A stretch of 6,785 bases of DNA from Candidatus Heimdallarchaeota archaeon (GCA_015520535.1 WAPZ01000421.1:1-6785), one strand, 5' to 3'; shown: positions 1 to 6,445, numbered from the stretch's first letter. Notes: generated by a model not told the origin, from the letters alone. Program-made: numbers and translations.

Positions 1-5
1 ATTTT

Positions 6-896
6 GTGATCTTTCTTGGGTTTATAAATTCTTTTGTCAACCCAAATGCGCATTTTTTTGATTTTATGATTTTCATGATGGATATTCTTTTCAAGATCTT
101 TGGAATGATCTTTAATCCCATTTTAGGATTGTTTACTAATATAAAAATTGTTCCAATCTATGAAACCTTGGGTGGAACACAACGCGGCAAATTAATTATG
201 CGCATTTTAGCTGATGCTGCTTTGATTACAATTCGAATTAGTATCACCAGTATTGTAGGTGGCTTTTTTATTGGAATCGTATTGGCATTGATACTAATAT
301 CTCCGCGGCGATTATTTGGCCTCCGAAATCTTGCACAGGCATATGTGGATTTTTTTCGTTCAACCCCACTGCTTGTGCAAATGTTTATTGTTGCCTTTGG
401 ACTTCCTTCCGTCATTCAAGGTTTTGGGGAAGTACGATTCCTTATATTTTATTATGACTTCAGTCGTTTTTATTTCCAACCTATTGAAGCTGCAACTATT
501 GCTCTAGCTTTAAACACCGGTGCATACCAAGCTGAAATCATTCGTGGTGGTATTCTTTCCATTCCAATTGGACAAACAGAAGCTGCCTTAGGTTTGGGGA
601 TGACAAAACTACAAACTATGCGTTACATTATTCTTCCGCAAGCGTTACGTTTAATCATTCCACCACTAACAAATGAAGCCATTAATGTGATTCTTAACAG
701 TTCATTGGCATCGGTTCTATCTGTACGCGAATTATTCCGAAAATCACGCGATCTTGCGGCTTTTTATTTCATTCCATTTGAAATTTACTTTACTGCCGCT
801 TTATTTTACTTTGTAATCACATTTACTATTGCAAAGATTGCAAAATATCTTGAACGTAAATACAAAATACCAGGATTAGGGGTAGAACATGAATAA
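6..896 (+). CDS. Polar amino acid ABC transporter permease (HisM/GlnP type)
   Basis: Membrane subunit of an ABC importer of the polar amino acid family; it forms the channel through the cytoplasmic membrane and couples to the ATPase encoded next. The family's conserved FFRSTPLLVQ stretch is at residues 116-125. The cytoplasmic coupling (EAA) loop starts at EAALGLG, residues 192-198, and reaches ILPQA at 209-213. Hydrophobic segments lie near residues 17-43, 68-98, 122-138, 158-174, 218-238 and 255-278. At 296 residues it is longer than the usual roughly 220, the excess being a hydrophobic N-terminal part before residue 60. The start used is a GTG at position 6, but the frame is open to the window edge, so the true start may lie outside; ATG codons at 66 and 75 lack a clear ribosome binding site. 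The last 8 bases overlap the ATPase gene, implying co-transcription. Amino acid specificity cannot be read from the sequence. Confidence 0.9.
   Translation: MIFLGFINSFVNPNAHFFDFMIFMMDILFKIFGMIFNPILGLFTNIKIVPIYETLGGTQRGKLIMRILADAALITIRISITSIVGGFFIGIVLALILISPRRLFGLRNLAQAYVDFFRSTPLLVQMFIVAFGLPSVIQGFGEVRFLIFYYDFSRFYFQPIEAATIALALNTGAYQAEIIRGGILSIPIGQTEAALGLGMTKLQTMRYIILPQALRLIIPPLTNEAINVILNSSLASVLSVRELFRKSRDLAAFYFIPFEIYFTAALFYFVITFTIAKIAKYLERKYKIPGLGVEHE
878..883 (+). promoter_or_regulatory. Ribosome binding site of the ABC ATPase gene
   Basis: AGGGGT lies inside the 3' end of the permease gene, five bases before the ATG at 889. It supports this start and translational coupling of the overlapping pair. 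Confidence 0.6.
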
Positions 897-1674
897 TAGT
901 CAAGTATTAGTAGAACAAGAAAATGGCGCACAACCCATCATCGAAGTACAACATCTAACTAAAATTTTCCACAATAATGTCGTCGCATTGGAGGACGTTT
1001 CATTAACCATTAATCCACGAGAAGTAGTTGTCATAATAGGCCCAAGCGGTTCTGGAAAGTCAACGTTACTTCGATGTTTAAACCGCTTAATTGAGCCGAC
1101 AAAGGGAAAAATCTTCTTCAATGGCGTTGAGATTACTGCTAAAAACACTAATTTATCCGAAGTTAGAAAACAAATGGGAATCGTCTTTCAACAATTTAAC
1201 TTGTTTCTTCATTTAACCGTTGAAAAAAATATCAAACTACCCCTTCGGAAAGTACTCAAATTATCAGAGGAAGAGGCTGAAAAGAGAACGTACGAGGCAC
1301 TCAAAACTGTAGGTCTGCTTGAAAAGCGTCATGCATATCCAGGACAACTTTCTGGCGGTCAACAACAACGAGTGGCAATTGCACGTGTTTTAGCAATGAG
1401 ACCCAAAGTAATTTTATTTGATGAACCGACATCAGCACTTGATCCAGAACTCACCGGTGAAGTGCTTCAAGTCATGAAAAAACTGGTCACCGATTTTCAT
1501 TATACGTTGGTGGTGGTGACTCACGAAATGGGCTTTGCTTTTGAAGTTGCCACTAGAATCATTTTCATGGATCAAGGTCGAATCGTCTGTGAAGGCACAC
1601 CAGAGGAAATGCTAAAGAATCCCACCAATGAACGCTTAAAACAATTCCTAGCAAGAATCATAAAAAATGTATAA
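889..1674 (+). CDS. Polar amino acid ABC transporter ATP-binding protein (GlnQ/HisP type)
   Basis: Cytoplasmic ATPase that powers the amino acid importer formed with the preceding permease. All nucleotide-binding motifs are intact: Walker A GPSGSGKST at residues 51-59, Q-loop in VFQQFNLF at 99-106, signature LSGGQQQR at 154-161, Walker B VILFDEP at 174-180, D-loop SALD at 182-185, and H-loop histidine 212 in THEMG. The VFQQFNLF and THEMGFA wording is typical of the polar amino acid subfamily (GlnQ, HisP, ArtP). The 261-residue length is slightly above the usual 240 to 250 because of a roughly 16-residue N-terminal lead before the conserved IIEVQHLTK. The ATG overlaps the permease stop by 8 bp and has AGGGGT upstream. 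The gene ends at a T-rich terminator. Family assignment is firm; the exact substrate (glutamine, arginine, histidine or another) is not. Confidence 0.96.
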   Translation: MNNSQVLVEQENGAQPIIEVQHLTKIFHNNVVALEDVSLTINPREVVVIIGPSGSGKSTLLRCLNRLIEPTKGKIFFNGVEITAKNTNLSEVRKQMGIVFQQFNLFLHLTVEKNIKLPLRKVLKLSEEEAEKRTYEALKTVGLLEKRHAYPGQLSGGQQQRVAIARVLAMRPKVILFDEPTSALDPELTGEVLQVMKKLVTDFHYTLVVVTHEMGFAFEVATRIIFMDQGRIVCEGTPEEMLKNPTNERLKQFLARIIKNV

Positions 1675-1701
1675 AAAAAGACTTTTCTCTTTTATTTTTT
1701 T
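1672..1701. terminator. Bidirectional poly-A/poly-T terminator between convergent operons
   Basis: The ATPase stop codon runs into seven A residues (1673-1679), followed by AGTC-poor pyrimidine sequence and seven T residues (1695-1701). Read on + it ends in a T-run; read on - it also ends in a T-run (1679 to 1673), and the two arms can pair imperfectly. Archaeal RNA polymerase stops on T-rich tracts, so this can serve both the importer operon and the leftward oxidoreductase-hydrolase operon. Assignment is by inspection only. Confidence 0.6.
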
Positions 1702-1796
1702 AGAACAGCACGTTTAAGGCGATTGGACACAGCGTTCGTTGAACTAGATAACGTATCTTTTATCGTCAACGGTGTGAGAATACATTTTGCTATTTT
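1692..1796 (-). other. Short open frame just downstream of the hydrolase, in its -1 frame
   Basis: On the minus strand a 34-codon stretch without stops begins at the AAAAAA run where the hydrolase ends and closes with TAA at 1694-1692. It has no ATG or GTG near its beginning; the only conventional start is a TTG at 1769, with no ribosome binding site. The translation reads naturally (ITPLT-like start ILTPLTIKDT, ending RLKRAVLKK), with a basic, possibly helical tail. It could be a decayed end of the hydrolase, a product of -1 slippage on the A-run, a sequencing indel, or chance. I do not call it a gene. Confidence 0.25.
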
Positions 1797-2629
1797 TTAA
1801 GAAATTGAGATAAGACATGGGCATATTCTTGAGGGTAGGTTAAATAAGGAAAGTGTCCCGGATTATTTTGAAAAATATGAGTTTGTGCTTGTGAATAATA
1901 TTCTTTTTGATGGTCTTGAAGTTTCTTTGGAATTAACGGATCGTTTTCTGACATAAGAAGTAATATAGGAATGTCTTTTTTTATGTGGGGTAAGGATTTC
2001 CTTTTTTCCAGAACAATATTCAGGCGTGACACTAGGGCTTTTTTCGAAAGGCGTTGAAGTTGCCATCGCATGAAAACTTGAAATGTGGGCGAACGATACG
2101 TTTCTAAGTCTTTATACACGGATTTTTTGAAGAATTTTAGTACAAAAAAACTTGGAAAGTGTTTGAGAACTTGAAATTTCCTCAAATTCGCTTTACGTAG
2201 AGGTTCATTATCTGTAAACGTGTTCGCCGGAATGAGGTGTGTAATCATTTCTGGATAGGTATGAGCGTACCATTGGGCTACAAATCCACCGTATGAGGTT
2301 CCAAGAAAGGCAAAATTGTCAAAGCCCATTTCATCAAAAAATTTTTTTAATACTGGCAGTAATTGGTCGAGTTTACCTATATTTGGCGCCTCTAGGGAAA
2401 GAACATGGAATTCATTTTTCAATTCAAGAATTAGGCGCCAAAAAATCTCGCAACTACCTAATGTGCCATGCAGAAGCACCAATTTTTGTGCGTGGGATTC
2501 GCCGGCAGTTATGTAGTCAATACGAATCTTTTTATTGATATAAACGCTTTTACGGGGATGATCTCGAAGAAAACTTTTAAACTTTTGCTGTTCTTCTTGG
2601 ATATTATCATTTAATGCACTTTCTTCCAT
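1790..2629 (-). CDS. Maspardin-like alpha/beta hydrolase
   Basis: Predicted soluble alpha/beta-fold hydrolase of 279 residues. Visible parts: oxyanion strand and turn VLLHGTLGS at residues 51-59, nucleophile elbow GTSYGG at 110-115 with Ser112, acid Asp230 in MSENDPLIP, and His259 in PGHFPYL, so the Ser-Asp-His triad is complete. Compared from memory with human maspardin (SPG21), it shares SxGGF.AQ after the nucleophile, N.F.D a little later, a SRL motif (201-203), the KDIP strand (218-221) and FPYL near the C-terminus, spread along the whole chain. Human maspardin has Asn where this protein has His259. The ATG at 2629 is preferred to an in-frame TTG at 2650 because GAGGAAGG sits three bases before it. 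It follows the gamma subunit gene by 17 bp as the last gene of the oxidoreductase operon. The substrate is unknown; a generic esterase or thioesterase is the alternative. Confidence 0.85.
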   Translation of the reverse strand: MEESALNDNIQEEQQKFKSFLRDHPRKSVYINKKIRIDYITAGESHAQKLVLLHGTLGSCEIFWRLILELKNEFHVLSLEAPNIGKLDQLLPVLKKFFDEMGFDNFAFLGTSYGGFVAQWYAHTYPEMITHLIPANTFTDNEPLRKANLRKFQVLKHFPSFFVLKFFKKSVYKDLETYRSPTFQVFMRWQLQRLSKKALVSRLNIVLEKRKSLPHIKKDIPILLLMSENDPLIPKKLQDHQKEYYSQAQTHIFQNNPGHFPYLTYPQEYAHVLSQFLKK

Positions 2630-2632
2630 TTT

Positions 2633-2640
2633 CCTTCCTC
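2633..2640 (-). promoter_or_regulatory. Ribosome binding site that fixes the hydrolase start
   Basis: GAGGAAGG on the minus strand, three bases from the ATG at 2629, in the 17-bp gap after the gamma subunit stop. It argues against the longer TTG-initiated version, whose extra seven residues (KRRGRK and so on) are simply this site translated. Confidence 0.75.
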
Positions 2641-2646
2641 TTCTTT

Positions 2647-3204
2647 TCAATTTTGTGCCGATATCAATGTACGCTCTAACTCATATCCCCGTTTAAAAGC
2701 TTTAGTGTTTTCTTCTGCAAACGCTGGCCATTGCTTTTTAATTAAATTCAGCATTGTTTCTATGCTTGGGCGTTCAAGTTGGTTCACTAAATAACCTAAT
2801 GCGATCATGTTGAGCGCTTGAGGTCGACCAAATTCCTCCAAGGCAATTTTTGAGGCGGGTATCCAATGAACATTTGCGTCTGTGATCCTAAATTTTTGGT
2901 CAATTTGATCCCAGAGGATGTTGTCGATTATTGTTACTTGAGTTGTTGGTATGAGATTAAAATATGTAGTTACAGCGTCTTTTGAAAGTAAAACTAAGTG
3001 TGTGGGCGTATCAATAGTCAGATCCATAATTTTTGAGGTTTGAACAATTAAATCGGTTCGTGAAATAGAGCCTCTAGAGGCGGAACCATATGATTGGGTC
3101 TGGTATACTTCATAATTTTCTTGAAAAAAACCGCGTGCTAATAAAAGCCCGGCAGTTACAACACCTTGACCGCCAATACCCACTAATCGAATCACCAATC
3201 TCAT
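2647..3204 (-). CDS. korC: 2-oxoacid:ferredoxin oxidoreductase, gamma subunit
   Basis: Gamma subunit (185 residues, normal for the family) of the cytoplasmic enzyme that oxidatively decarboxylates a 2-oxoacid with CoA and reduces ferredoxin. The diagnostic N-terminal glycine motif VGIGGQGV is at residues 8-15, followed by the family's QSYGSASRGSISRTDLIV region near 37-54, comparable to the usual SYG.E.RGG..R pattern but with Ala-Ser in place of the common Glu-x. A DNMIALGY-like segment (LNMIALGYL) is at 130-138. The ATG at 3204 has GAGGGA six bases upstream, embedded in the beta subunit stop. It lies between the beta subunit and hydrolase genes, completing a ferredoxin-alpha-beta-gamma order. 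Of the 2-oxoacid oxidoreductases, the KorDABC type is the best fit; a branched-chain 2-oxoacid enzyme is possible. Confidence 0.93.
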   Translation of the reverse strand: MRLVIRLVGIGGQGVVTAGLLLARGFFQENYEVYQTQSYGSASRGSISRTDLIVQTSKIMDLTIDTPTHLVLLSKDAVTTYFNLIPTTQVTIIDNILWDQIDQKFRITDANVHWIPASKIALEEFGRPQALNMIALGYLVNQLERPSIETMLNLIKKQWPAFAEENTKAFKRGYELERTLISAQN

Positions 3205-3210
3205 TATTTA

Positions 3211-3216
3211 TCCCTC
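3211..3216 (-). promoter_or_regulatory. Ribosome binding site of the gamma subunit gene
   Basis: GAGGGA on the minus strand overlaps the beta subunit stop codon (TGA, 3217-3215) and stands six bases before the gamma ATG. It suggests the gamma gene is translated by reinitiation right after beta. Confidence 0.6.
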
Positions 3217-4054
3217 ATTTTTTGTGTAATTTTAATTGTTCCGTGAATTCTGACTTTTGTGTTGCTTGTAGGACGCCGATTTGTATTTTTGTTGGATCAT
3301 TGCGTGCCGTGATCGTTTTGAGTTCTTCTAACATTATAAACGCTAGGGATTTTTCATGATCACCTTTCTTTTTCGGTGGATTGTAACGTCCAAAATAGGT
3401 CGGACACGTTGTTAATACTTCAATGAAAGAAAAACCTTTATTTCTATAGGCTTCCATGATGCTTCTTTTGAGTTGGATCGGATGTGCTGCGGTCCATCTT
3501 GCCACATACGTGGCACCCGCTGCCGCCACTAGTTTTGCAATATCAAACGGATGTTCCGGATTTCCTTGGGGAGTGGTCAGTGTCCATGCATCGTGCGGTG
3601 TTGTCGGTGCCACTTGACCAGAAGTCATTCCATAAATTTGATTATTGATTAGCAACACATTGACATCAATATTGCGTCGTGCAGCTTGTAATAAATGGTT
3701 TAGGCCAATGGCTGCGCCATCCCCGTCACCCGTGATAACAAAGATTTTCAACTGCGGATTAGCTACTTTCATTCCCGTAGCAAAAGCCAACGTTCGACCA
3801 TGTGTAGTATGAAAGGTATCTGCATTTAAGTATGGTGACGTGATCCAGCCAGAGCAACCAATTCCAGAGACTGCGACTAAATCTTTATACTTTAATTCTC
3901 CTCGCTCAACTAATTCATCAATGGCACGAACAAGTGCATTTGCTACAATCCCATCCCCACAACCTGGACACAGCTTTGTAGCTAAGTGTCTCAGATATCG
4001 TTCACGAAGCTCTTTATTCGATTTTTTCTTTACTACGGTTTTTTGGCTCATCAT
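3215..4054 (-). CDS. korB: 2-oxoacid:ferredoxin oxidoreductase, beta subunit (thiamine diphosphate binding)
   Basis: Catalytic beta subunit binding thiamine diphosphate, Mg2+ and a [4Fe-4S] cluster. The cofactor motif runs from GDGDGAAIG (residues 109-117) to NNQIYGMTSGQ (137-147). CPGCG is at 29-33, GIGCSGW at 64-70, THGR at 84-87 and CPTYFGR at 217-223. Cys29, Cys32, Cys67 and Cys217 match in spacing the four cluster ligands known from the Sulfolobus 2-oxoacid oxidoreductase. Length 279 is usual. The first ATG (4054) forms an ATGA overlap with the alpha stop; a second ATG three bases on has the better distance to the GGTGA site at 4062-4058, so the protein may lack the first Met. The C-terminal 30 residues are polar and variable. 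It pairs with the alpha subunit encoded just before it. Family is certain; 2-oxoglutarate as substrate is an inference from overall KorAB likeness. Confidence 0.96.
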   Translation of the reverse strand: MMSQKTVVKKKSNKELRERYLRHLATKLCPGCGDGIVANALVRAIDELVERGELKYKDLVAVSGIGCSGWITSPYLNADTFHTTHGRTLAFATGMKVANPQLKIFVITGDGDGAAIGLNHLLQAARRNIDVNVLLINNQIYGMTSGQVAPTTPHDAWTLTTPQGNPEHPFDIAKLVAAAGATYVARWTAAHPIQLKRSIMEAYRNKGFSFIEVLTTCPTYFGRYNPPKKKGDHEKSLAFIMLEELKTITARNDPTKIQIGVLQATQKSEFTEQLKLHKK

Positions 4055-5205
4055 ACCTCACCTACAATCTTTTTCACACGTTCAGCAATTTCGTTACTGC
4101 TGAGGAGAGCTCCCGTATTTGGGTTTATGCCAAAAAGATTAATAGTTGGAATTTTTATGATTCGTTCGATCTCACGAATAAGTTGCCCTAAGTTGAGTTC
4201 TACGACAAAAATATTTTCTTTATCTTCTATTATTGGACGTAATTTATTATCATCCAAGGGCCAAAGAGTTTTTAACCGTAAAAAGTCCGTAGGTATACCA
4301 TTTTCCGTCAGTTTTTTTGCTGCCGCCCATGTCATTCTGGCAGTAACACCAAAACTTATCAGCAGATTTTTCGCATGGTCTGAGAACGACGTATATTCAT
4401 ATTGAAAAATATCTGACTTGTGGACTTCAATTTTATCACGCAGCCGTTTAACTAATTGTCCTGCAATCTTCGGGTCATAATTTCTTAGACCGCTCGGTTC
4501 ATGGCTGGACCCCGTTACAAGAACGTTATGCCCTTGCCCCAGTAGTGGCATTGGTGGTATGAGATCGTCGTCTGGTAAAAATGCTGGATATGGGACTTTA
4601 CTGGGCAATTTTCTTGTCTCTAATTTAATTTCTTCTTTTGGTGGTATTATAAGCGGTTCACGAATATGAGCTAACTCACCATCAGCTAAAAAGATTACAG
4701 GGACGCGATATCGTTCTGCATAATTAAAGGCGTCAATAACTAAGTCAAACATCTCTTGGACGGACCAGGGACTTAAAACTATAGACGCATAATCCCCATG
4801 TGCACCATAGCGTGCTTGATAAAATTCTTGCTGTGCCGGATATGTTGGTTGCCCCGTTGAGGGACCACCACGCTGTAATACAGCTACTACGCATGGTGTC
4901 TCTGTCATATAGGCATATGAAAGGTTTTCTTGCATCAACGAAAAGCCTGGGCCTGAAGTTGCTGTCATGGCTTTTGCTCCCGCCCAACTGGCACCAATAA
5001 TAGCCGCCATCGAACCAATTTCATCTTCCATTTGAACATAAAAACGATCTGGAAATTCTACAAACCGTCGTGCAATATGTGATAACACTTCACTTGCAGG
5101 CGTAATTGGATAACCCGCTACAAATTTGCAGTCAGCCATTATTGCGCCTTCAGCTAAAGCTTCATCACCTAACATTAAATATTTACCCGGCTCTAAAAAT
5201 TTCAT
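4051..5205 (-). CDS. korA: 2-oxoacid:ferredoxin oxidoreductase, alpha subunit
   Basis: Alpha subunit (384 residues) holding the pyrimidine-binding and transketolase C-terminal-like domains; with beta it forms the active site that turns a 2-oxoacid plus CoA into acyl-CoA, CO2 and reduced ferredoxin. Visible family motifs are GYPITPASE (31-39, including the YPITP active-site signature), MEDEIGS (59-65), TSGPGFSLMQE (83-93), MTETPCV (100-106) and QRGGPSTGQPT (111-121). The linker at about 185-215 is charged and proline-rich, and the C-terminal domain (about 278-384) includes SFGVTARM and TLWPLDD. Alpha and gamma are separate genes, unlike the fused crenarchaeal enzyme. The ATG at 5205 overlaps the ferredoxin-subunit stop as ATGA and has GGTGAT seven bases upstream. 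The motif set is that of KorA; substrate specificity remains inferred. Confidence 0.95.
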   Translation of the reverse strand: MKFLEPGKYLMLGDEALAEGAIMADCKFVAGYPITPASEVLSHIARRFVEFPDRFYVQMEDEIGSMAAIIGASWAGAKAMTATSGPGFSLMQENLSYAYMTETPCVVAVLQRGGPSTGQPTYPAQQEFYQARYGAHGDYASIVLSPWSVQEMFDLVIDAFNYAERYRVPVIFLADGELAHIREPLIIPPKEEIKLETRKLPSKVPYPAFLPDDDLIPPMPLLGQGHNVLVTGSSHEPSGLRNYDPKIAGQLVKRLRDKIEVHKSDIFQYEYTSFSDHAKNLLISFGVTARMTWAAAKKLTENGIPTDFLRLKTLWPLDDNKLRPIIEDKENIFVVELNLGQLIREIERIIKIPTINLFGINPNTGALLSSNEIAERVKKIVGEV

Positions 5206-5459
5206 CTTTCAATCACCAAATTTTCTTCTTCAACAGTTTCTTCAATGCTGATCGCAAAATCAGGACACATATATTCACATTTTCTACATACAATACATTT
5301 TTCAGGGGTTGGTGAATACGGAATCATCCCTCCCATTCGTGATGGAATAGTTGACGGCTTTAAGATCTTTACGGGACAAACTTGGATACAGATGTGGCAT
5401 AATTGCCCTTTACAGAGTTCTGGTTCCACTATTATCCGTATTTTTTTCATTTTCATCAC
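5202..5459 (-). CDS. korD: 2-oxoacid:ferredoxin oxidoreductase, ferredoxin-like delta subunit
   Basis: Small (85-residue) electron-transfer subunit with two predicted [4Fe-4S] clusters, carrying electrons from the alpha-beta core to free ferredoxin. Cys55, 58, 61 and 65 form a standard C-x2-C-x2-C-x3-CP motif. The other motif, Cys16, 21, 24 and 28, has four rather than two residues between the first two cysteines. The YMCPDFAIS wording after the second motif is typical of KorD. First gene of the leftward operon; its stop overlaps the alpha start. The start is ambiguous: GTG at 5459, ATG at 5456 or ATG at 5450 (MMKMKK). None has a strong upstream site, though GTGAT lies five bases before the ATG at 5450; the longest form is given. 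The coordinates may therefore shorten by three to nine bases. Confidence 0.93.
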   Translation of the reverse strand: MMKMKKIRIIVEPELCKGQLCHICIQVCPVKILKPSTIPSRMGGMIPYSPTPEKCIVCRKCEYMCPDFAISIEETVEEENLVIER

Positions 5460-5582
5460 GGAATTATTTTGTTCATTGTCATGTGCTCATTATTCTTTCC
5501 TTACTTAAATGTTGGTCTGATTTTCAACCTCGAAGTGTTCTTATTCACTATAATTTTTTTAAATGCCAATTTGTAAGGAAGA
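5460..5582. promoter_or_regulatory. Divergent promoter region between the oxidoreductase operon and the CBS gene
   Basis: This 123-bp AT-rich stretch separates two divergent transcription units and must hold both promoters. Leftward, TTTAAGTA on the minus strand (5509-5502) is a TATA-like element about 45 to 50 bases before the ferredoxin-subunit starts. Rightward, TATAAT (5549-5554) and TTTAAAT (5558-5564) are candidates, putting transcription starts near 5578 or 5588 if the usual archaeal distance of about 26 bases holds. No convincing operator palindrome was seen. Confidence 0.45.
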
Positions 5583-6434
5583 ATGAACGATATGGTGATG
5601 CAGATGAAAACAGTATGGGAAATTGCAACAAAAGAAGTGGTTGTGGCAGAACCTAATTGGACAGTCGAACAATTAATTGAAGTAATTTATGCCAATGGCT
5701 TTAGAAGGTTGCCAATTGTTGAAAAAACCGTCCTTCAAGGAATAGTAACTATCTCAGATCTATTGAAAGTATTTGGGAATCCGGAATACACTGTTCAAGA
5801 ACTCCTAAAAATTAAGGCAAAAAACTTCATGAGTACAAATGTTGTCTCCATTCATCCCGAAGCATCCATCGGTCATGCGGCTCAGACAATGTTAGACCGG
5901 GATATCAGTAGTCTCCTTTTAATTTATGAAGAGAACGGAGCTGTCAAACTTGCGGGCATAGTCACGGCACGCGATATTGTAATAGCCTTACATCGCCAGC
6001 TTGGTGAATGGGAAGAAGACCGCACAGCTATTGAATTGGCAAGTCCAAAAAAGATAACCTCAGATCCTAGTATTACGATTCGCGATGCTGCCCAGTTAAT
6101 GGGAGAAGGCGGCTTTCGACAACTAGCTCTCACAACCGAGCAAGAAACACTCGAAGGATTAGTAACTGGTACCGATATCGTCTATTATTTAGCTAAAAAA
6201 GAACAACAACAGCGAATTTCGCGTGGTGAAGATCCTCTTTCTGATAAAGTCGGTACAATTGCCAAAAAAGCTGAAGATCTGGTATTTGTGGATTCCGATA
6301 CGCCATTTTCAGACGTTTTAATTGCAATGGAAAAGTATTCACATGGAACCTTACCTGTTGTCAAAGATGGCAGATTACTCGGGCTAGTCACAGAACACGA
6401 TTTGTTGAAAGTTGCAAAAGAGCACTTTAAATAA
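5583..6434 (+). CDS. Protein with four CBS domains, probable adenine-nucleotide sensor
   Basis: Soluble 283-residue protein made almost wholly of four CBS motifs, about residues 11-65, 82-138, 150-205 and 224-280. Each ends with the same signature: GIVTISDL (53-60), GIVTARDI (125-132), GLVTGTDI (192-199) and GLVTEHDL (267-274), where the Thr and Asp usually contact the ribose of bound AMP, ATP or S-adenosylmethionine. Two tandem pairs should form two Bateman modules. No catalytic, DNA-binding or membrane domain is attached, so it likely acts by binding a partner. Two starts are plausible: ATG 5583 with AAGGAAG two bases away, or ATG 5604 with GGTGAT (5594-5599) four bases away; the latter gives MKTVWEIATKEVV, a typical CBS protein beginning, and matches sites used by neighbouring genes. 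It is followed 11 bp later by the zinc-finger gene, likely the same transcript. Confidence 0.92.
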   Translation: MNDMVMQMKTVWEIATKEVVVAEPNWTVEQLIEVIYANGFRRLPIVEKTVLQGIVTISDLLKVFGNPEYTVQELLKIKAKNFMSTNVVSIHPEASIGHAAQTMLDRDISSLLLIYEENGAVKLAGIVTARDIVIALHRQLGEWEEDRTAIELASPKKITSDPSITIRDAAQLMGEGGFRQLALTTEQETLEGLVTGTDIVYYLAKKEQQQRISRGEDPLSDKVGTIAKKAEDLVFVDSDTPFSDVLIAMEKYSHGTLPVVKDGRLLGLVTEHDLLKVAKEHFK

Positions 6435-6441
6435 GAGGTGA
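6435..6441 (+). promoter_or_regulatory. Ribosome binding site of the zinc-finger gene
   Basis: GAGGTGA directly follows the CBS gene stop codon and stands four bases before the ATG at 6446. It is the strongest ribosome binding site in the window and is good evidence that the following short frame is a real gene. Confidence 0.75.
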
Positions 6442-6445
6442 AATT

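Noticed and set aside
1702..1789. Possible structured RNA or tRNA in the convergent gap
   Set aside because: Only a tiny GTTC-AAC-GAAC hairpin is visible; no cloverleaf, conserved TPsiC sequence or box motifs.
2293..2538. Two overlapping + strand open frames of 66 to 81 codons
   Set aside because: Both are antisense to the hydrolase around its nucleophile region, which explains the coding-like composition.
2630..2650. Seven-residue N-terminal extension of the hydrolase from a TTG start
   Set aside because: The extension is the translated ribosome binding site (GAGGAAGG) of the ATG at 2629, and it would overlap the gamma subunit stop without a site of its own.
3215..4054. Pyruvate rather than 2-oxoglutarate oxidoreductase
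   Set aside because: The separate alpha with QRGGPSTGQPT and beta with GMTSGQ.APTT, in delta-alpha-beta-gamma order, look more like KorDABC than PorABCD, although a branched-chain 2-oxoacid enzyme cannot be excluded.
3986..4405. 139-codon open frame on the + strand
   Set aside because: It lies antisense to the alpha and beta subunit genes, whose motifs are unmistakable; its translation has no domain-like features and no upstream ribosome binding site.
5351..5656. 101-codon open frame on the + strand
   Set aside because: It starts antisense to the ferredoxin subunit and ends out of frame in the CBS gene; the translation is low in recognisable motifs.
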